The position numbers and the translations under genes were made by a program. DNA of 64,000 nt from Metabacillus bambusae (GTDB taxonomy: Bacteria; Bacillota; Bacilli; Bacillales; Bacillaceae), in assembly GCF_017497975.1 (NCBI RefSeq), contig NZ_JAGDEL010000002.1, positions 310,001-374,000 on the forward strand, in the 5' to 3' direction. Below the pieces are notes generated by a model that was not told the origin of the DNA, did no database searches, and saw only the letters and a program-made list of their open reading frames with translations. Positions 1-7,573 of this stretch are shown here, piece by piece (within the stretch, counting starts at the first letter, position 1; each line of letters opens with the position of its first letter).

Positions 1-1
1 A

Positions 2-361
2 TGTTTAGATAATGTTGACCGCGTTCTTACGAAAAGAGAGGTCCAAAATGCTGTTCTTACTGGTATTCAATTTGATGTATTAGCTGAAAAGGGTCAATTG
101 GAGGAGCCATTACAGAATATCATTGAGACTGATGAGAGCTTATATGGAGTAGACGAAATTCTAGCATTTTCAATTGTCAACATCTATGGTTCAATCGGCT
201 TCACAAATTACGGGTATATTGACAAGCTTAAACCAGGTATTCTGCAATACTTAAATGATAAATCATCAGGAAAATGTCATACATTTTTAGACGATATTGT
301 AGGAGCGATTGCAGCAGCTGCCTCAAGCAGACTAGCACACCGAGCTCGAGATGTTGAATAA
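2..361 (+). CDS. yutG: Phosphatidylglycerophosphatase A-family protein YutG, C-terminal part
   Basis: The frame is open from the first bases of the window, so this is the last 119 residues of a gene that starts upstream; the TTG at 98 is only an internal codon. The visible part reads as the C-terminal half of the YutG/PgpA-like family (COG1267), with the segment LYGVDEILAFSIVNIYGSIG and an alanine-rich end. PgpA enzymes dephosphorylate phosphatidylglycerophosphate at the membrane, but the Gram-positive YutG branch is less well characterised, so the substrate is inferred from family membership. Position next to yutF and yutE matches the B. subtilis order. A repeat element begins directly after the stop codon. 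Confidence 0.75.
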   Translation, partial: CLDNVDRVLTKREVQNAVLTGIQFDVLAEKGQLEEPLQNIIETDESLYGVDEILAFSIVNIYGSIGFTNYGYIDKLKPGILQYLNDKSSGKCHTFLDDIVGAIAAAASSRLAHRARDVE

Positions 362-535
362 GAACAAAAGCTCAGGGCGCCTCGATCAGCCTCAGGCAAA
401 TAAGTTGATTTAGAATAGAAAGCGTTCTTTGCCTTCAATTCTAAATTAGCTTATGACCTCGAGGGGCTAGGCTGGAGCTGGATGTCGTGCGCTTATCCAC
501 AGTTCAAGAATTTTATAATTTCCTTAAACGAGAAC
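362..535. repeat. Intergenic repeat family A, copy 1
   Basis: About 174 bp beginning right after the yutG stop, almost identical to 22654-22830. Both copies start with GAACAAAAGCTCAGGGCG, share the block GATTTAGAATAGAA...GCGTTCTTTGCCTTCAATTCTAAAT and continue through ATGACCTCGAGG, a CTGGAGCT box and CCACAG. The central block is an inverted repeat (gatttagaat / attctaaat), so a transcript would fold into a hairpin. No open reading frame. Function unknown. Confidence 0.8.
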
Positions 536-574
536 AAAAGCAATTGGTGCAACAAGCGGCCAATTGCTTTTGTT
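533..574. terminator. Bidirectional intrinsic terminator between yutG and yutF
   Basis: A perfect 15-bp stem, AACAAAAGCAATTGG (533-547) with its complement at 560-574, followed by T on the plus side and preceded by A on the other. It lies between the convergent yutG and yutF genes and can serve both. Confidence 0.8.
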
Positions 575-575
575 T

Positions 576-1364
576 TTAATTTCGAATTACCCCACACACA
601 TAATCTGCTAATGAATCCACTGTATAGGTCGGCTGAATAGAATAGTCTTTTAACTGGATTTTAGATGTCACACCTGTATGCACAAGCAACGTATCTAAAC
701 CACAATTGATACCAGCCTTTATATCAGTATCATAATTATCTCCGACCATTAATGTGTCACTTTTATCTGTTCCTAACACCTGTAATGCCTGTTCAACAAT
801 GATTGTTTCTGGTTTCCCAATAAAAATCGGCTGAGTATTTGTCGATACTGAAACAACAGACGTAAGTGCTCCATTCCCAGGTAAGAGGCCACGCTCAGTA
901 GGAAGCGCAATATCTGCATTTGTTGATACAAATGTAGCACCGTTTCTTACTGCAATACAGGCTTTTGCCAGCTTTTCATACGTTATTTCTCGGTCAATCC
1001 CAGTTACTACAAAATCAGGGTCTTGGTCTACAAGCTTTAAGCCTCTAATCTCTAATGCTTGTTTTAGCCCTATTTCACCAATAGCAAATATTCTAGCTTC
1101 TGGATTTTTCCCCCATATAAAATTAGCAGTAGCTTGACTTGTTGTAAAAACATGTTCTTTTGTTGCATGAATATTAAATTGCGTTAGCTTTTCCGCTACT
1201 TGTTCCGGTGTTTGTGAGGAATTATTTGTTACGAATAAGTAAGGGATTTGATTTTTCACTAAATAAGCAACAAACTCGCTTGCTGCCTCAATTTGTTCCG
1301 TTCCTCTATACATCGTACCATCTAAATCAATTAAATAACCTTTATACTGCTTCACTTGAATCAC
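576..1364 (-). CDS. yutF: NagD-type HAD-superfamily phosphatase YutF
   Basis: A 262-residue cytosolic haloacid dehalogenase of the NagD/TIGR01457 subfamily. Motif I is LIDLDGTMYRG near residues 11-21, with the two catalytic aspartates in DLDGT. Motif II is FVTNNSS near 44-50, motif III the lysine of GKPE, and motif IV GDNYDTD near 208-214. A C2-type cap lies between motifs II and III, as in p-nitrophenyl phosphatases. The natural substrate is a phosphorylated metabolite that cannot be named from sequence. The start is a GTG preceded by AGGAAAG; a second GTG three codons later has more usual spacing. It ends at the bidirectional terminator shared with yutG. Confidence 0.9.
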   Translation of the reverse strand: MIQVKQYKGYLIDLDGTMYRGTEQIEAASEFVAYLVKNQIPYLFVTNNSSQTPEQVAEKLTQFNIHATKEHVFTTSQATANFIWGKNPEARIFAIGEIGLKQALEIRGLKLVDQDPDFVVTGIDREITYEKLAKACIAVRNGATFVSTNADIALPTERGLLPGNGALTSVVSVSTNTQPIFIGKPETIIVEQALQVLGTDKSDTLMVGDNYDTDIKAGINCGLDTLLVHTGVTSKIQLKDYSIQPTYTVDSLADYVCGVIRN

Positions 1365-1391
1365 TTCTTTCCTGTTATTTTCAATTTGAAA

Positions 1392-1420
1392 GAGGGTGAC
1401 TAATCAGAGTCACCCTTTTG
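1392..1420. terminator. Probable terminator between yutE and yutF
   Basis: Stem GGGTGACT (1394-1401), loop of six, AGTCACCC (1408-1415), then TTTTG. It lies downstream of yutE and just upstream of the yutF start. The T-tract on the minus side is weak, so partial read-through into yutF is likely. Confidence 0.45.
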
Positions 1421-1455
1421 TGCCTATTCGTTTACTTGTAATATTACTGCTTGTT

Positions 1456-1899
1456 TTACACAGGTTTAAAAGCTGTGACTGGTCCGAGTTCGTTTTTTAT
1501 GTAATTTCGTACATTGGTTGGAAACGATTTTAGATTATTTTCATGAGTTACAAACGTAAGTACTAACTTTTCATGGTCAACATCTAAGTAATCTTGAACT
1601 AACACTTTTCTAAGGTGAATTACTTCTTTAAGGCCAACTGCTTCATCATTGTTTATTACCTTTTCATCCAATAGGATATCAATTATATCTTCATAGCTTC
1701 CTGGATCTCTCATAATAAACCCATCGATTATTGCATTCCCAACATCGAGAATAGTTTCAATGCTCATATGACAGATTCTTTCAAGGGCCACTCTCTCAAT
1801 AGCGTTAGTCCATTCTTCTGCTTGACTTTTAAAAAGTTCTAACTGATTTTCTAGAAAAGTTAATTTTGCTTCTATTTGTTCTCGATCAACAAAGTACAT
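1456..1899 (-). CDS. yutE: HepT-like DUF86 protein YutE
   Basis: A 147-residue, all-helical DUF86 protein. The segment MRDPGSYEDIIDILLDEKVI and the ending ELGPVTAFKP are characteristic of Bacillus YutE. The start is placed at the ATG reading MYFVDREQ rather than four codons upstream, because GGATGG sits at a usable distance only from this one. DUF86 includes HepT toxins paired with MntA-type antitoxins, but no nucleotidyltransferase partner gene is nearby, so a toxin role is not supported. Members of the YutE branch lie in chromosomal core regions and their function is unknown. Confidence 0.85.
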   Translation of the reverse strand: MYFVDREQIEAKLTFLENQLELFKSQAEEWTNAIERVALERICHMSIETILDVGNAIIDGFIMRDPGSYEDIIDILLDEKVINNDEAVGLKEVIHLRKVLVQDYLDVDHEKLVLTFVTHENNLKSFPTNVRNYIKNELGPVTAFKPV

Positions 1900-1969
1900 T
1901 GTTTTCACCATCCATTATCCTATTCTTAACTGGCAGTATCAGGACGACTGACCATTAAGAGCCAATAAG

Positions 1970-3280
1970 TTATAGTAACGCAACTCGTTCTTTCTCTAAC
2001 GTCCCAGGTTTTGCATAAAAGTATCCTTGCGCTAGGTCGACTTGATTTCTTACTAGAACGTCTGCTTCTTCTTTTTTTTCTATTCCTTCTGCAACTACGA
2101 GTGAACCTGTTTCTTTCGCAATCAAAATTAACCCTTTTAGCATTGATTCTTTTACTTTGTTTGTATCAATGTCTTGTATGACAGACCGGTCAATTTTGAT
2201 AATATCTGGTAGGAGTTCACTTATTGTATGAAGACTAGAATAACCAGCACCTGTATCATCTACTGCAATACGAAATCCTTTTTGACGCAATTGTTTAATG
2301 TTATCATGAAAAAACGTTAACCCCTCTATCGAATCCCGCTCTGTTACTTCAAAAATAATTTTGTTAGGTTTAATCTCTGGAAAGTTCGTTAAAAGCTTAT
2401 TAAGTGCAGGGATAAAGCGTTTGTTCCCTAATGTAAGTGGCGTAAAATTAATGAAAACATCATCCAAACAACCGACTCGGTTAATCAACTTGAACGCTTT
2501 TTCTAATACTAACAGCTCTAAATCGTAGTTTAGGTTTGATTGTCTTGCCAAGGAAAATAATTGTAGGGGGTTCTCAAATACTGTTCCTTTTGGACCTCTT
2601 GTTAAAACTTCCCACGCTTTAATTTTATTTGTAGACAAATCAATAATTGGTTGTGCTAATAATGTAATCTCACGCTTTTGGATGATATCCCGCATCTCGA
2701 TTAATGTTTCTATATACCGAGATTGTATTCGTTTTTCTGCCATTGCCACAGCTTGCTGTTGTGCTGTATAAAGTGCATCCTGTGTTGTACAATGTAGCCT
2801 TTCAATAAACATATATCCAATATCAAATGTATGATTAAAATACGGGTATTTAGTATAGATCCATCTTTCTAACTTTGGTGTTAGTGTCTTTAACATATTC
2901 TCAATCTGCATGACACTTTGTTTTTCGTCATTTATTTTAAGAAAAATTGTTAATCCATCGCTATAATAATCATGAACAACAAGTAAATCATTTTTATAAA
3001 CTGAATCCTCAAAAATATGTTTAAACCCTATTCTAAGTTCCTCTTTGTATTCGTTTAGTTGATTTAGTTCAAGTTGTTGGGATAACTCTCGAAGATTTGA
3101 GGTAGAGATAACGACTACTGCGACTTGCTGTCCATTTGACAGTGCACGATAGACTCCCTCTAATACAGGGTCTCTGAGTACAAATTTTGGTGGGTAATAA
3201 CGTAATTTGTGATGTGGTAAAAAAAGTTTATTCCACTTTTTAATTCTTCTGAATTGCATATCCCAAAAGCCACTGTTCAT
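1970..3280 (-). CDS. EAL-domain cyclic-di-GMP phosphodiesterase
   Basis: A 436-residue protein with no signal peptide or membrane helix. Residues 1-190 resemble a degenerate GGDEF-like fold: a DYYSDGLTIFL segment near 104-114 stands where GGDEF would be, so cyclase activity is unlikely. Residues 195-430 form an EAL domain. The expected catalytic set is visible: E224 in the EVL version of EAL, N279, E311, D341-D342 in DDTGAGYSS, K362 in IKID, E398 in AEGIE and AQGY near 416. The enzyme should hydrolyse c-di-GMP to pGpG. It stands alone between yutE and the DUF3055 gene, a place where B. subtilis has no such gene as far as I recall. No partner cyclase is in the window. Confidence 0.88.
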   Translation of the reverse strand: MNSGFWDMQFRRIKKWNKLFLPHHKLRYYPPKFVLRDPVLEGVYRALSNGQQVAVVVISTSNLRELSQQLELNQLNEYKEELRIGFKHIFEDSVYKNDLLVVHDYYSDGLTIFLKINDEKQSVMQIENMLKTLTPKLERWIYTKYPYFNHTFDIGYMFIERLHCTTQDALYTAQQQAVAMAEKRIQSRYIETLIEMRDIIQKREITLLAQPIIDLSTNKIKAWEVLTRGPKGTVFENPLQLFSLARQSNLNYDLELLVLEKAFKLINRVGCLDDVFINFTPLTLGNKRFIPALNKLLTNFPEIKPNKIIFEVTERDSIEGLTFFHDNIKQLRQKGFRIAVDDTGAGYSSLHTISELLPDIIKIDRSVIQDIDTNKVKESMLKGLILIAKETGSLVVAEGIEKKEEADVLVRNQVDLAQGYFYAKPGTLEKERVALL

Positions 3281-3578
3281 GAATACTCAACCCTTCTGGT
3301 AGACACCGTTTACGTAATCATATTTTAACACAATTATGGAAATTTCGACTAATTTCTTGAAAAATTTTATTTTGAATTCTGTTTTTCTTTTTTTATTTTT
3401 ATTTAAAAGATTTCCTTCTATTTGTTATGATGAACTTGTCTTTAAATTGAAGTTATGTAAAATTCTGAAGATAAAATTTTCAAATGTGTGTGTTATGAGA
3501 AAGGATTTGTTAATCAACACTGTTGATTAATAGTCCATGAGAAAAAACGAAATGACCAACTTAAAAGGAGAGAAACTT
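3281..3578. other. AT-rich divergent intergenic region
   Basis: Nearly 300 bp between the EAL gene and the DUF3055 gene, extremely T-rich. The only reading frame (3336-3530) codes for a low-complexity Phe/Leu/Lys string without a ribosome binding site and is taken as chance. The region must carry both divergent promoters. Confidence 0.5.
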
Positions 3579-3845
3579 ATGTCTGAACGCTTTTTTTTAT
3601 ACGATGATACAGTAGATACGAAAACGAGATTTGTGAGTTTTATGGGAGAAAATCAACGATTTGATCTAGCAATTATTCAAAGTGACCGATACTATGGCAA
3701 ACATATTGTTCTCGATATCCAAAGTAATCGCTTCGCAATAATTGGCGAGGATGATCTAAAAGAACCAGGATATTTAGAATTTGCCTATAAGCTAGGTGAA
3801 GAGGATGCTGAGGAATTACGTGACTTTTTATATCAGCTTATTTAA
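3579..3845 (+). CDS. DUF3055 (SAV0927-like) family protein
   Basis: An 88-residue soluble protein beginning MSERFFLYDDTVDTKTRFV. This family is short, strongly conserved in Bacillaceae and of unknown function. The start is the ATG at 3579, preceded by AAAAGGAG at ideal spacing; an in-frame ATG 14 codons upstream has no such site. It lies between yutE and yutD and is followed by a strong terminator. Acidic residues dominate the C-terminal helix. No catalytic motif is evident. Confidence 0.85.
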   Translation: MSERFFLYDDTVDTKTRFVSFMGENQRFDLAIIQSDRYYGKHIVLDIQSNRFAIIGEDDLKEPGYLEFAYKLGEEDAEELRDFLYQLI

Positions 3846-3884
3846 TAATTTGTCATTTTTCCTTCTAAAATTTAATGAATAAGG

Positions 3885-3920
3885 AAAACGTGGCTTGGTT
3901 TAGCCACGTTTTATTTTTTT
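3885..3920. terminator. Bidirectional terminator between the DUF3055 gene and yutD
   Basis: Perfect 11-bp stem AAAACGTGGCT (3885-3895) with its complement at 3902-3912 and a loop of six, followed by a T-tract. It overlaps the last codons of yutD on the opposite strand. Confidence 0.85.
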
Positions 3921-4186
3921 AACTTCTTCAATACAAAATAAGCACAACCAAAATTGCAATACTCAAAAATATATTCATCCAATGTGCTTATCTTGGTGTC
4001 ATAGGATGCTTTTTGATTTTGATCATCAAAGAAACCACGCAACCTTAGCTGATTATATCCCCAATCTCCAACAATAAAGTCATATTTATTTAAGATATCA
4101 CTGTATCTTTCTTTAAATGCATCTTCATTAAAACCACTTTTTTCTTCTTTAACTAATTCAAAACATTGGTTCTGAACACAAATCAT
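3911..4186 (-). CDS. yutD: YutD family protein (DUF1027)
   Basis: A 91-residue protein of the YutD/DUF1027 family. The pattern YDFIVGDWGYNQLRLRGF followed by a C-terminal region with CNFGCAYFVL and a lysine-rich end is typical. It occurs next to lipA and yutC in Bacillus and has no assigned function. The terminator hairpin shared with the DUF3055 gene overlaps its 3' end. Confidence 0.85.
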   Translation of the reverse strand: MICVQNQCFELVKEEKSGFNEDAFKERYSDILNKYDFIVGDWGYNQLRLRGFFDDQNQKASYDTKISTLDEYIFEYCNFGCAYFVLKKLKK

Positions 4187-4302
4187 TTTGATTCACCTCA
4201 TCATATTCCTTATTCTTATCATAATCTAATCATACCCAACCATCAATTACTAAGAAAGTTTCTATTATCTTTGGTCATCCTAATGTTGAGGAGGTGCTAA
4301 TA

Positions 4303-4992
4303 GTGATAAAAACGAAATTAGCGATTAGTGTTGTTGGTTTATCTCTATTAACTGCTTGTCAGTATGGCGCTGAAGAAGATGCTCAATTTTTACACGAAAG
4401 TGGTAATACAATAAATGTACAGGATCGAACCGACCTTTACAATGAGGAAGGTCATACAAATTTAAATAATAGCAAATCAGCCAACTTTGGTTATGTACGT
4501 CATCAAAAAAGTGGCATTGCACAGGATGTAACGTTTACCCGAACTCCAGGCTTAGATAGAGAGCAAGCTGCAAACACGATTAGCAGCTTAATTGTCCAGT
4601 TACCAAACGTAGAAGATGTTGCGACATTAGTCACAGATGAAGAAGTATTAGTTGCCTATGAGACAGATTCTGATAATCGCTTTGAAACGGCAGACCAAGT
4701 TAAGAAAACCGCTTTATCTGCAGTCCCAAGGTATTACCACGTCTATGTTTCAGATGATGTGAATATGATTCAACAAATTGAAGCATTTAGTCCTTTGGAT
4801 TCCAATAGTCGCGATATTGACCAAATTTTAAACAAGACAATAAAAGAAATGTTAAAGTCACCACAAGGTCGTGCTTTAAATAAGGGTGAAAATGCTAATG
4901 GAGAAGGCTATGGTGAAATGAATGAAGAACTAGATGATGATATGAAGGATAACTACGAAAAGACGAGATTTAAACAGAAGACAAAGGAATAA
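4303..4992 (+). CDS. yutC: YhcN/YlaJ-family sporulation lipoprotein YutC
   Basis: A 229-residue lipoprotein. The N-terminus has a short hydrophobic signal and the lipobox LLTAC, with the cysteine near residue 14. The central part, with AANTISSLIVQLPNVEDVA and later VAYETDS, matches the YhcN/YlaJ fold found in forespore lipoproteins that influence germination and cortex formation. The start is the GTG at 4303, eight bases after GAGGAGG; the GTG at 4294 lies inside that ribosome binding site. The tail is acidic and hydrophilic, rich in Glu, Asp and Lys. It is convergent with lipA and ends at a shared terminator. Confidence 0.85.
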   Translation: MIKTKLAISVVGLSLLTACQYGAEEDAQFLHESGNTINVQDRTDLYNEEGHTNLNNSKSANFGYVRHQKSGIAQDVTFTRTPGLDREQAANTISSLIVQLPNVEDVATLVTDEEVLVAYETDSDNRFETADQVKKTALSAVPRYYHVYVSDDVNMIQQIEAFSPLDSNSRDIDQILNKTIKEMLKSPQGRALNKGENANGEGYGEMNEELDDDMKDNYEKTRFKQKTKE

Positions 4993-4996
4993 CTAC

Positions 4997-5029
4997 AAAA
5001 AAGGAAGAGTGACTACCTCTTCCTTTTTT
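4997..5029. terminator. Bidirectional terminator between yutC and lipA
   Basis: Perfect 13-bp stem AAAAAAGGAAGAG (4997-5009) with its complement at 5017-5029 and a seven-base loop. The A- and T-runs inside the stem give U-tracts in both directions, suiting the convergent pair. Confidence 0.85.
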
Positions 5030-5052
5030 ATAAACTATAGTCTAAATACTGT

Positions 5053-5949
5053 TTAAGCCTGTGCTTGCTTTTGCTTTGCAGCAGCATTAACTTGCTCGTC
5101 TGCATGGTAAGAAGAACGTACAAGAGGACCAGCTTCGCAATGGCTAAAGCCTTTACTTATAGCAATTTCACGTAGTTCTGCAAATTCGTCTGGATGATAA
5201 TATTTTTGTACCTTTAAGTGTTTTTTTGTTGGCTGTAGATATTGACCAATTGTCATAATGTCAACATTATTTGCTCTTAAATCATCCATTGTTTCAATGA
5301 TTTGTTCCTTCGTTTCGCCTAATCCAATCATTAAGCTAGACTTAGTAGGAATTTCCGGTTGCATTTCTTTTGCACGTTTTAAGAACTCTAAAGATCTGTC
5401 ATATTTAGCACGAGCACGTACTCTTGGGGTAAGCTCACGTACTGTTTCTATATTATGGTTTAATATATCAGGCTTTGCGTCCATTAACGTTTTAAGGTTT
5501 TCATAAATCCCGCCCATATCTGAAGGTAACACCTCAATGGAAGTAAACGGGCTTTTACGGCGAATGGCACGGACAGTTTCTGCAAATACCTTTGCTCCAC
5601 CATCTTTTAAATCATCACGAGCCACAGCGGTAACAACTGCGTGCTTTAGATTCATTAAAGCAACAGAATCTGCAACACGTTCTGGTTCTGCTAAATCAAG
5701 TTCTGTTGGAAGACCGGTTTTTACAGCACAGAAACGGCATGCACGGGTACAAGTATCACCTAGGATCATAAATGTTGCTGTTCTACGAACTGCCCAACAT
5801 TCATGTATGTTTGGACATTTTGCTTCCTCACAAACCGTGTGAAGATTTTTTTCTCTCATAAGTTTCTTTAAATCAGTATAATTTTCATTTGTATTTAATT
5901 TTATTTTTAACCATTCTGGCTTACGTAAATATTCTTCCTTTTTCGCCAT
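5053..5949 (-). CDS. lipA: Lipoyl synthase LipA
   Basis: A 298-residue radical-SAM enzyme that inserts two sulfurs into protein-bound octanoyl chains to form the lipoyl cofactor. Two iron-sulfur sites are visible: the auxiliary-cluster motif [12 protein letters not shown] and the radical-SAM motif [10 protein letters not shown]-terminal RSSYHADEQ provides the usual RSSYxA serine ligand. The start is set at MAKKEEYL, because the ATG three codons upstream abuts the GGAG ribosome binding site. Its product modifies GcvH, encoded at 29.2 kb, and the 2-oxoacid dehydrogenases, and it needs Fe-S clusters of the type made by the SUF system at 16-21 kb. Confidence 0.97.
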   Translation of the reverse strand: MAKKEEYLRKPEWLKIKLNTNENYTDLKKLMREKNLHTVCEEAKCPNIHECWAVRRTATFMILGDTCTRACRFCAVKTGLPTELDLAEPERVADSVALMNLKHAVVTAVARDDLKDGGAKVFAETVRAIRRKSPFTSIEVLPSDMGGIYENLKTLMDAKPDILNHNIETVRELTPRVRARAKYDRSLEFLKRAKEMQPEIPTKSSLMIGLGETKEQIIETMDDLRANNVDIMTIGQYLQPTKKHLKVQKYYHPDEFAELREIAISKGFSHCEAGPLVRSSYHADEQVNAAAKQKQAQA

Positions 5950-6231
5950 CAGATTCATCTCCAGTTATGTAATCTAAAAATATAATTTTCATGTTTCTCT
6001 TTAAGTTTTTTATATCCGTATCAACTTTAACATATGACATCGAGCGGGACAAGGGAAAGGGTCTTTTGCAATTTCTAACATTTTCTATTAATGAAAAACA
6101 AATTGATAACCAAACTATTAAGAGAAACTTCTCTTTTGGCAGGTCTATTCCTATTAGACAGTAAGCGGAAGAACAGGTAATACTGCCAGTTAATGCGGAA
6201 TACATGAAATGGCTGAAAGGAGCTCATTACT
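5950..6231. other. Intergenic region between lipA and lytH
   Basis: About 280 bp holding the divergent promoters of lipA and lytH. A minus-strand reading frame across it (5921-6205) has no ribosome binding site and no family resemblance, and is rejected as a gene. The lytH promoter should be sporulation-specific by analogy with B. subtilis, but I could not pick out an unambiguous sigma-G site. Confidence 0.4.
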
Positions 6232-7221
6232 GTGCGCAAAGTTCTATGTTCCATTATAATCTTTATGGTGATTAGTTTTTCAGCTCAACCTTTAGCTTTT
6301 GGTGCTGAAACTGATCAAAATCAAGAATACCAAAAGCTAATGAGCTTATATAAAAAGACAGAAACTGTAACAAATATACCTTGGTATGTATTAGCGTCCA
6401 TTGATCAATATGAGAGAAATGTTCGCCATTCCCGCAATGATATCCCCAAAGCCGAAGGATTGATTGAAATATATTTCAAGCCAGAGGTATGGAGTGGTCC
6501 TCTTAATCCAAATAAAGAAGACCAAAACCCTCTAACTATAGGGTTGTTTGGAGGAATTGGTGAAGACGGTAATGGGGACAAACGAGCTGACCCTAAAAAT
6601 GACGAAGATATACTCTATTCTTTTGCACATTTTTTACAATCATATGGGACAGATATTGAAAACCTAAAAATTGGCTTATGGGATTATTATCAACGTGATA
6701 AAGCAGTAGGACTTATTTTAGGTCATATGAAATTGTATAAAAAGTATGGCCGTTTAGATTTAGATAAGCATGCATTTCCTGTACCTCTAAACCATAATTA
6801 TAGCTACAATAACACATGGGGTGATGCTCGAGGTTGGGGTGGTCGACGTATTCATGAAGGGACAGATATTTTTGCTAATTATGGGGTTCCTGTGCGTGCA
6901 ACATGTTTTGGCGTTATTGAAATGAAGGGTTGGAACCGATATGGTGGCTGGAGAGTTGGGATTAGAGATATTGATAATACGTACCACTATTTTGCCCATT
7001 TAAATGGTTTTGCAGATGGTCTTCAAACTGGACAGATTGTTGAACCAGGACAACTAATCGGTTCAGTTGGAAGCTCAGGTTACGGACCTCCAGGTACTGC
7101 TGGAAAATTCCCTCCACACTTACATTACGGTCTTTATAAGGATAATGGGAGAACCGAGTGGTCATTTGACCCTTATCCACATTTAAAAGCATGGGAGCGA
7201 GCAGAGAGAAATAAAAGATAA
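6232..7221 (+). CDS. lytH: Sporulation L-Ala-D-Glu endopeptidase LytH (M23)
   Basis: A 329-residue secreted peptidase. Residues 1-26 form a signal peptide ending around AFGAE. The M23 lysostaphin-like domain covers about residues 200-310. The zinc ligands are the H and D of IHEGTDIF and the second H of PHLHYGLY, with YHYFAHL between them. LytH trims side chains of spore cortex peptidoglycan to single L-alanine residues during sporulation. The start is a GTG with AAAGGAGC upstream. The gene lies immediately after lipA, as in B. subtilis, but is divergent from it. A repeat element follows the stop codon. Confidence 0.93.
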   Translation: MRKVLCSIIIFMVISFSAQPLAFGAETDQNQEYQKLMSLYKKTETVTNIPWYVLASIDQYERNVRHSRNDIPKAEGLIEIYFKPEVWSGPLNPNKEDQNPLTIGLFGGIGEDGNGDKRADPKNDEDILYSFAHFLQSYGTDIENLKIGLWDYYQRDKAVGLILGHMKLYKKYGRLDLDKHAFPVPLNHNYSYNNTWGDARGWGGRRIHEGTDIFANYGVPVRATCFGVIEMKGWNRYGGWRVGIRDIDNTYHYFAHLNGFADGLQTGQIVEPGQLIGSVGSSGYGPPGTAGKFPPHLHYGLYKDNGRTEWSFDPYPHLKAWERAERNKR

Positions 7222-7234
7222 TTATTAACATAAA

Positions 7235-7415
7235 GGCTCAGTTAAAGTTCGCTGTTGATTTTGGTACTTTGTTGATTGGAGCAGAGGGCTTGAGACTCCT
7301 GTAGGAGGGCGAGTCCAAGGGAGACTCATGCAGGTGCAAAGCACCTAGGAGGCTCACGGACTGCCCGCGGAAGCGAACGCCTGCGCGGAAATAAACAACC
7401 AAGTTTAACAGAGCC
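7235..7415. repeat. MITE-like intergenic repeat C with terminal inverted repeats
   Basis: A non-coding element of about 181 bp just downstream of lytH. The ends are an imperfect inverted repeat: GGCTCAGTTAAA on the left and TTTAACAGAGCC on the right. The GC-rich core has GAGACTCCTG, GAGACTCATGCAGG, GCAAAGCACC and GAGGCTCACGG, which closely resemble the core of repeat B (for example 62690-62790), while the arms differ. It reads as a sister subfamily of B. Confidence 0.7.
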
Positions 7416-7424
7416 AACACAAAA

Positions 7425-7459
7425 AATAATAGGCTGACATTAGCAGTCAGCCTATTATT
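7425..7459 (-). terminator. Terminator of the metP-metS operon
   Basis: Perfect 14-bp stem AATAATAGGCTGAC (7425-7438) with its complement at 7446-7459 and a seven-base loop. Reading the minus strand, the stem is followed by a run of six T. Confidence 0.85.
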
Positions 7460-7465
7460 TACATT

Positions 7466-7573
7466 TTATTTACTTTGCTTTGCCTTTACGACTGCATTTG
7501 TAATACTTGCAGCCAAGCCTCCCCAAACAACCACAATACCAATTACCATCATTGTAATAGCAGATGCACTCAT
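7466..7573 (-). CDS. metS: MetS-type small subunit of an NSS amino acid transporter
   Basis: A 35-residue membrane peptide, too short for usual gene finders. The reading is MSASAITMMVIGIVVVWGGL followed by AASITNAVVKAKQSK. It has one transmembrane helix, a WGG motif and a basic tail, the hallmark of the MetS small subunit that accompanies MetP-type transporters in actinobacteria and bacilli. Its ATG overlaps the stop codon of the large transporter gene by one base (TAATG), so translation is almost certainly coupled. A ribosome binding site (AAGGAGG) lies inside the end of metP. A terminator follows directly. Confidence 0.88.
   Translation of the reverse strand: MSASAITMMVIGIVVVWGGLAASITNAVVKAKQSK

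Noticed and set aside
1456-1899. HepT/MntA toxin-antitoxin system
   Set aside because: YutE belongs to DUF86, but no nucleotidyltransferase antitoxin gene is adjacent and the gene lies in a conserved core block.
3336-3530. 64-residue plus-strand frame
   Set aside because: Low-complexity Phe/Leu/Lys composition from T-rich DNA, no ribosome binding site, no family resemblance; overlaps the promoter region of two divergent genes.
5921-6205. 94-residue minus-strand frame upstream of lipA
   Set aside because: No Shine-Dalgarno site, overlaps the lipA start in another frame and the divergent promoter region.
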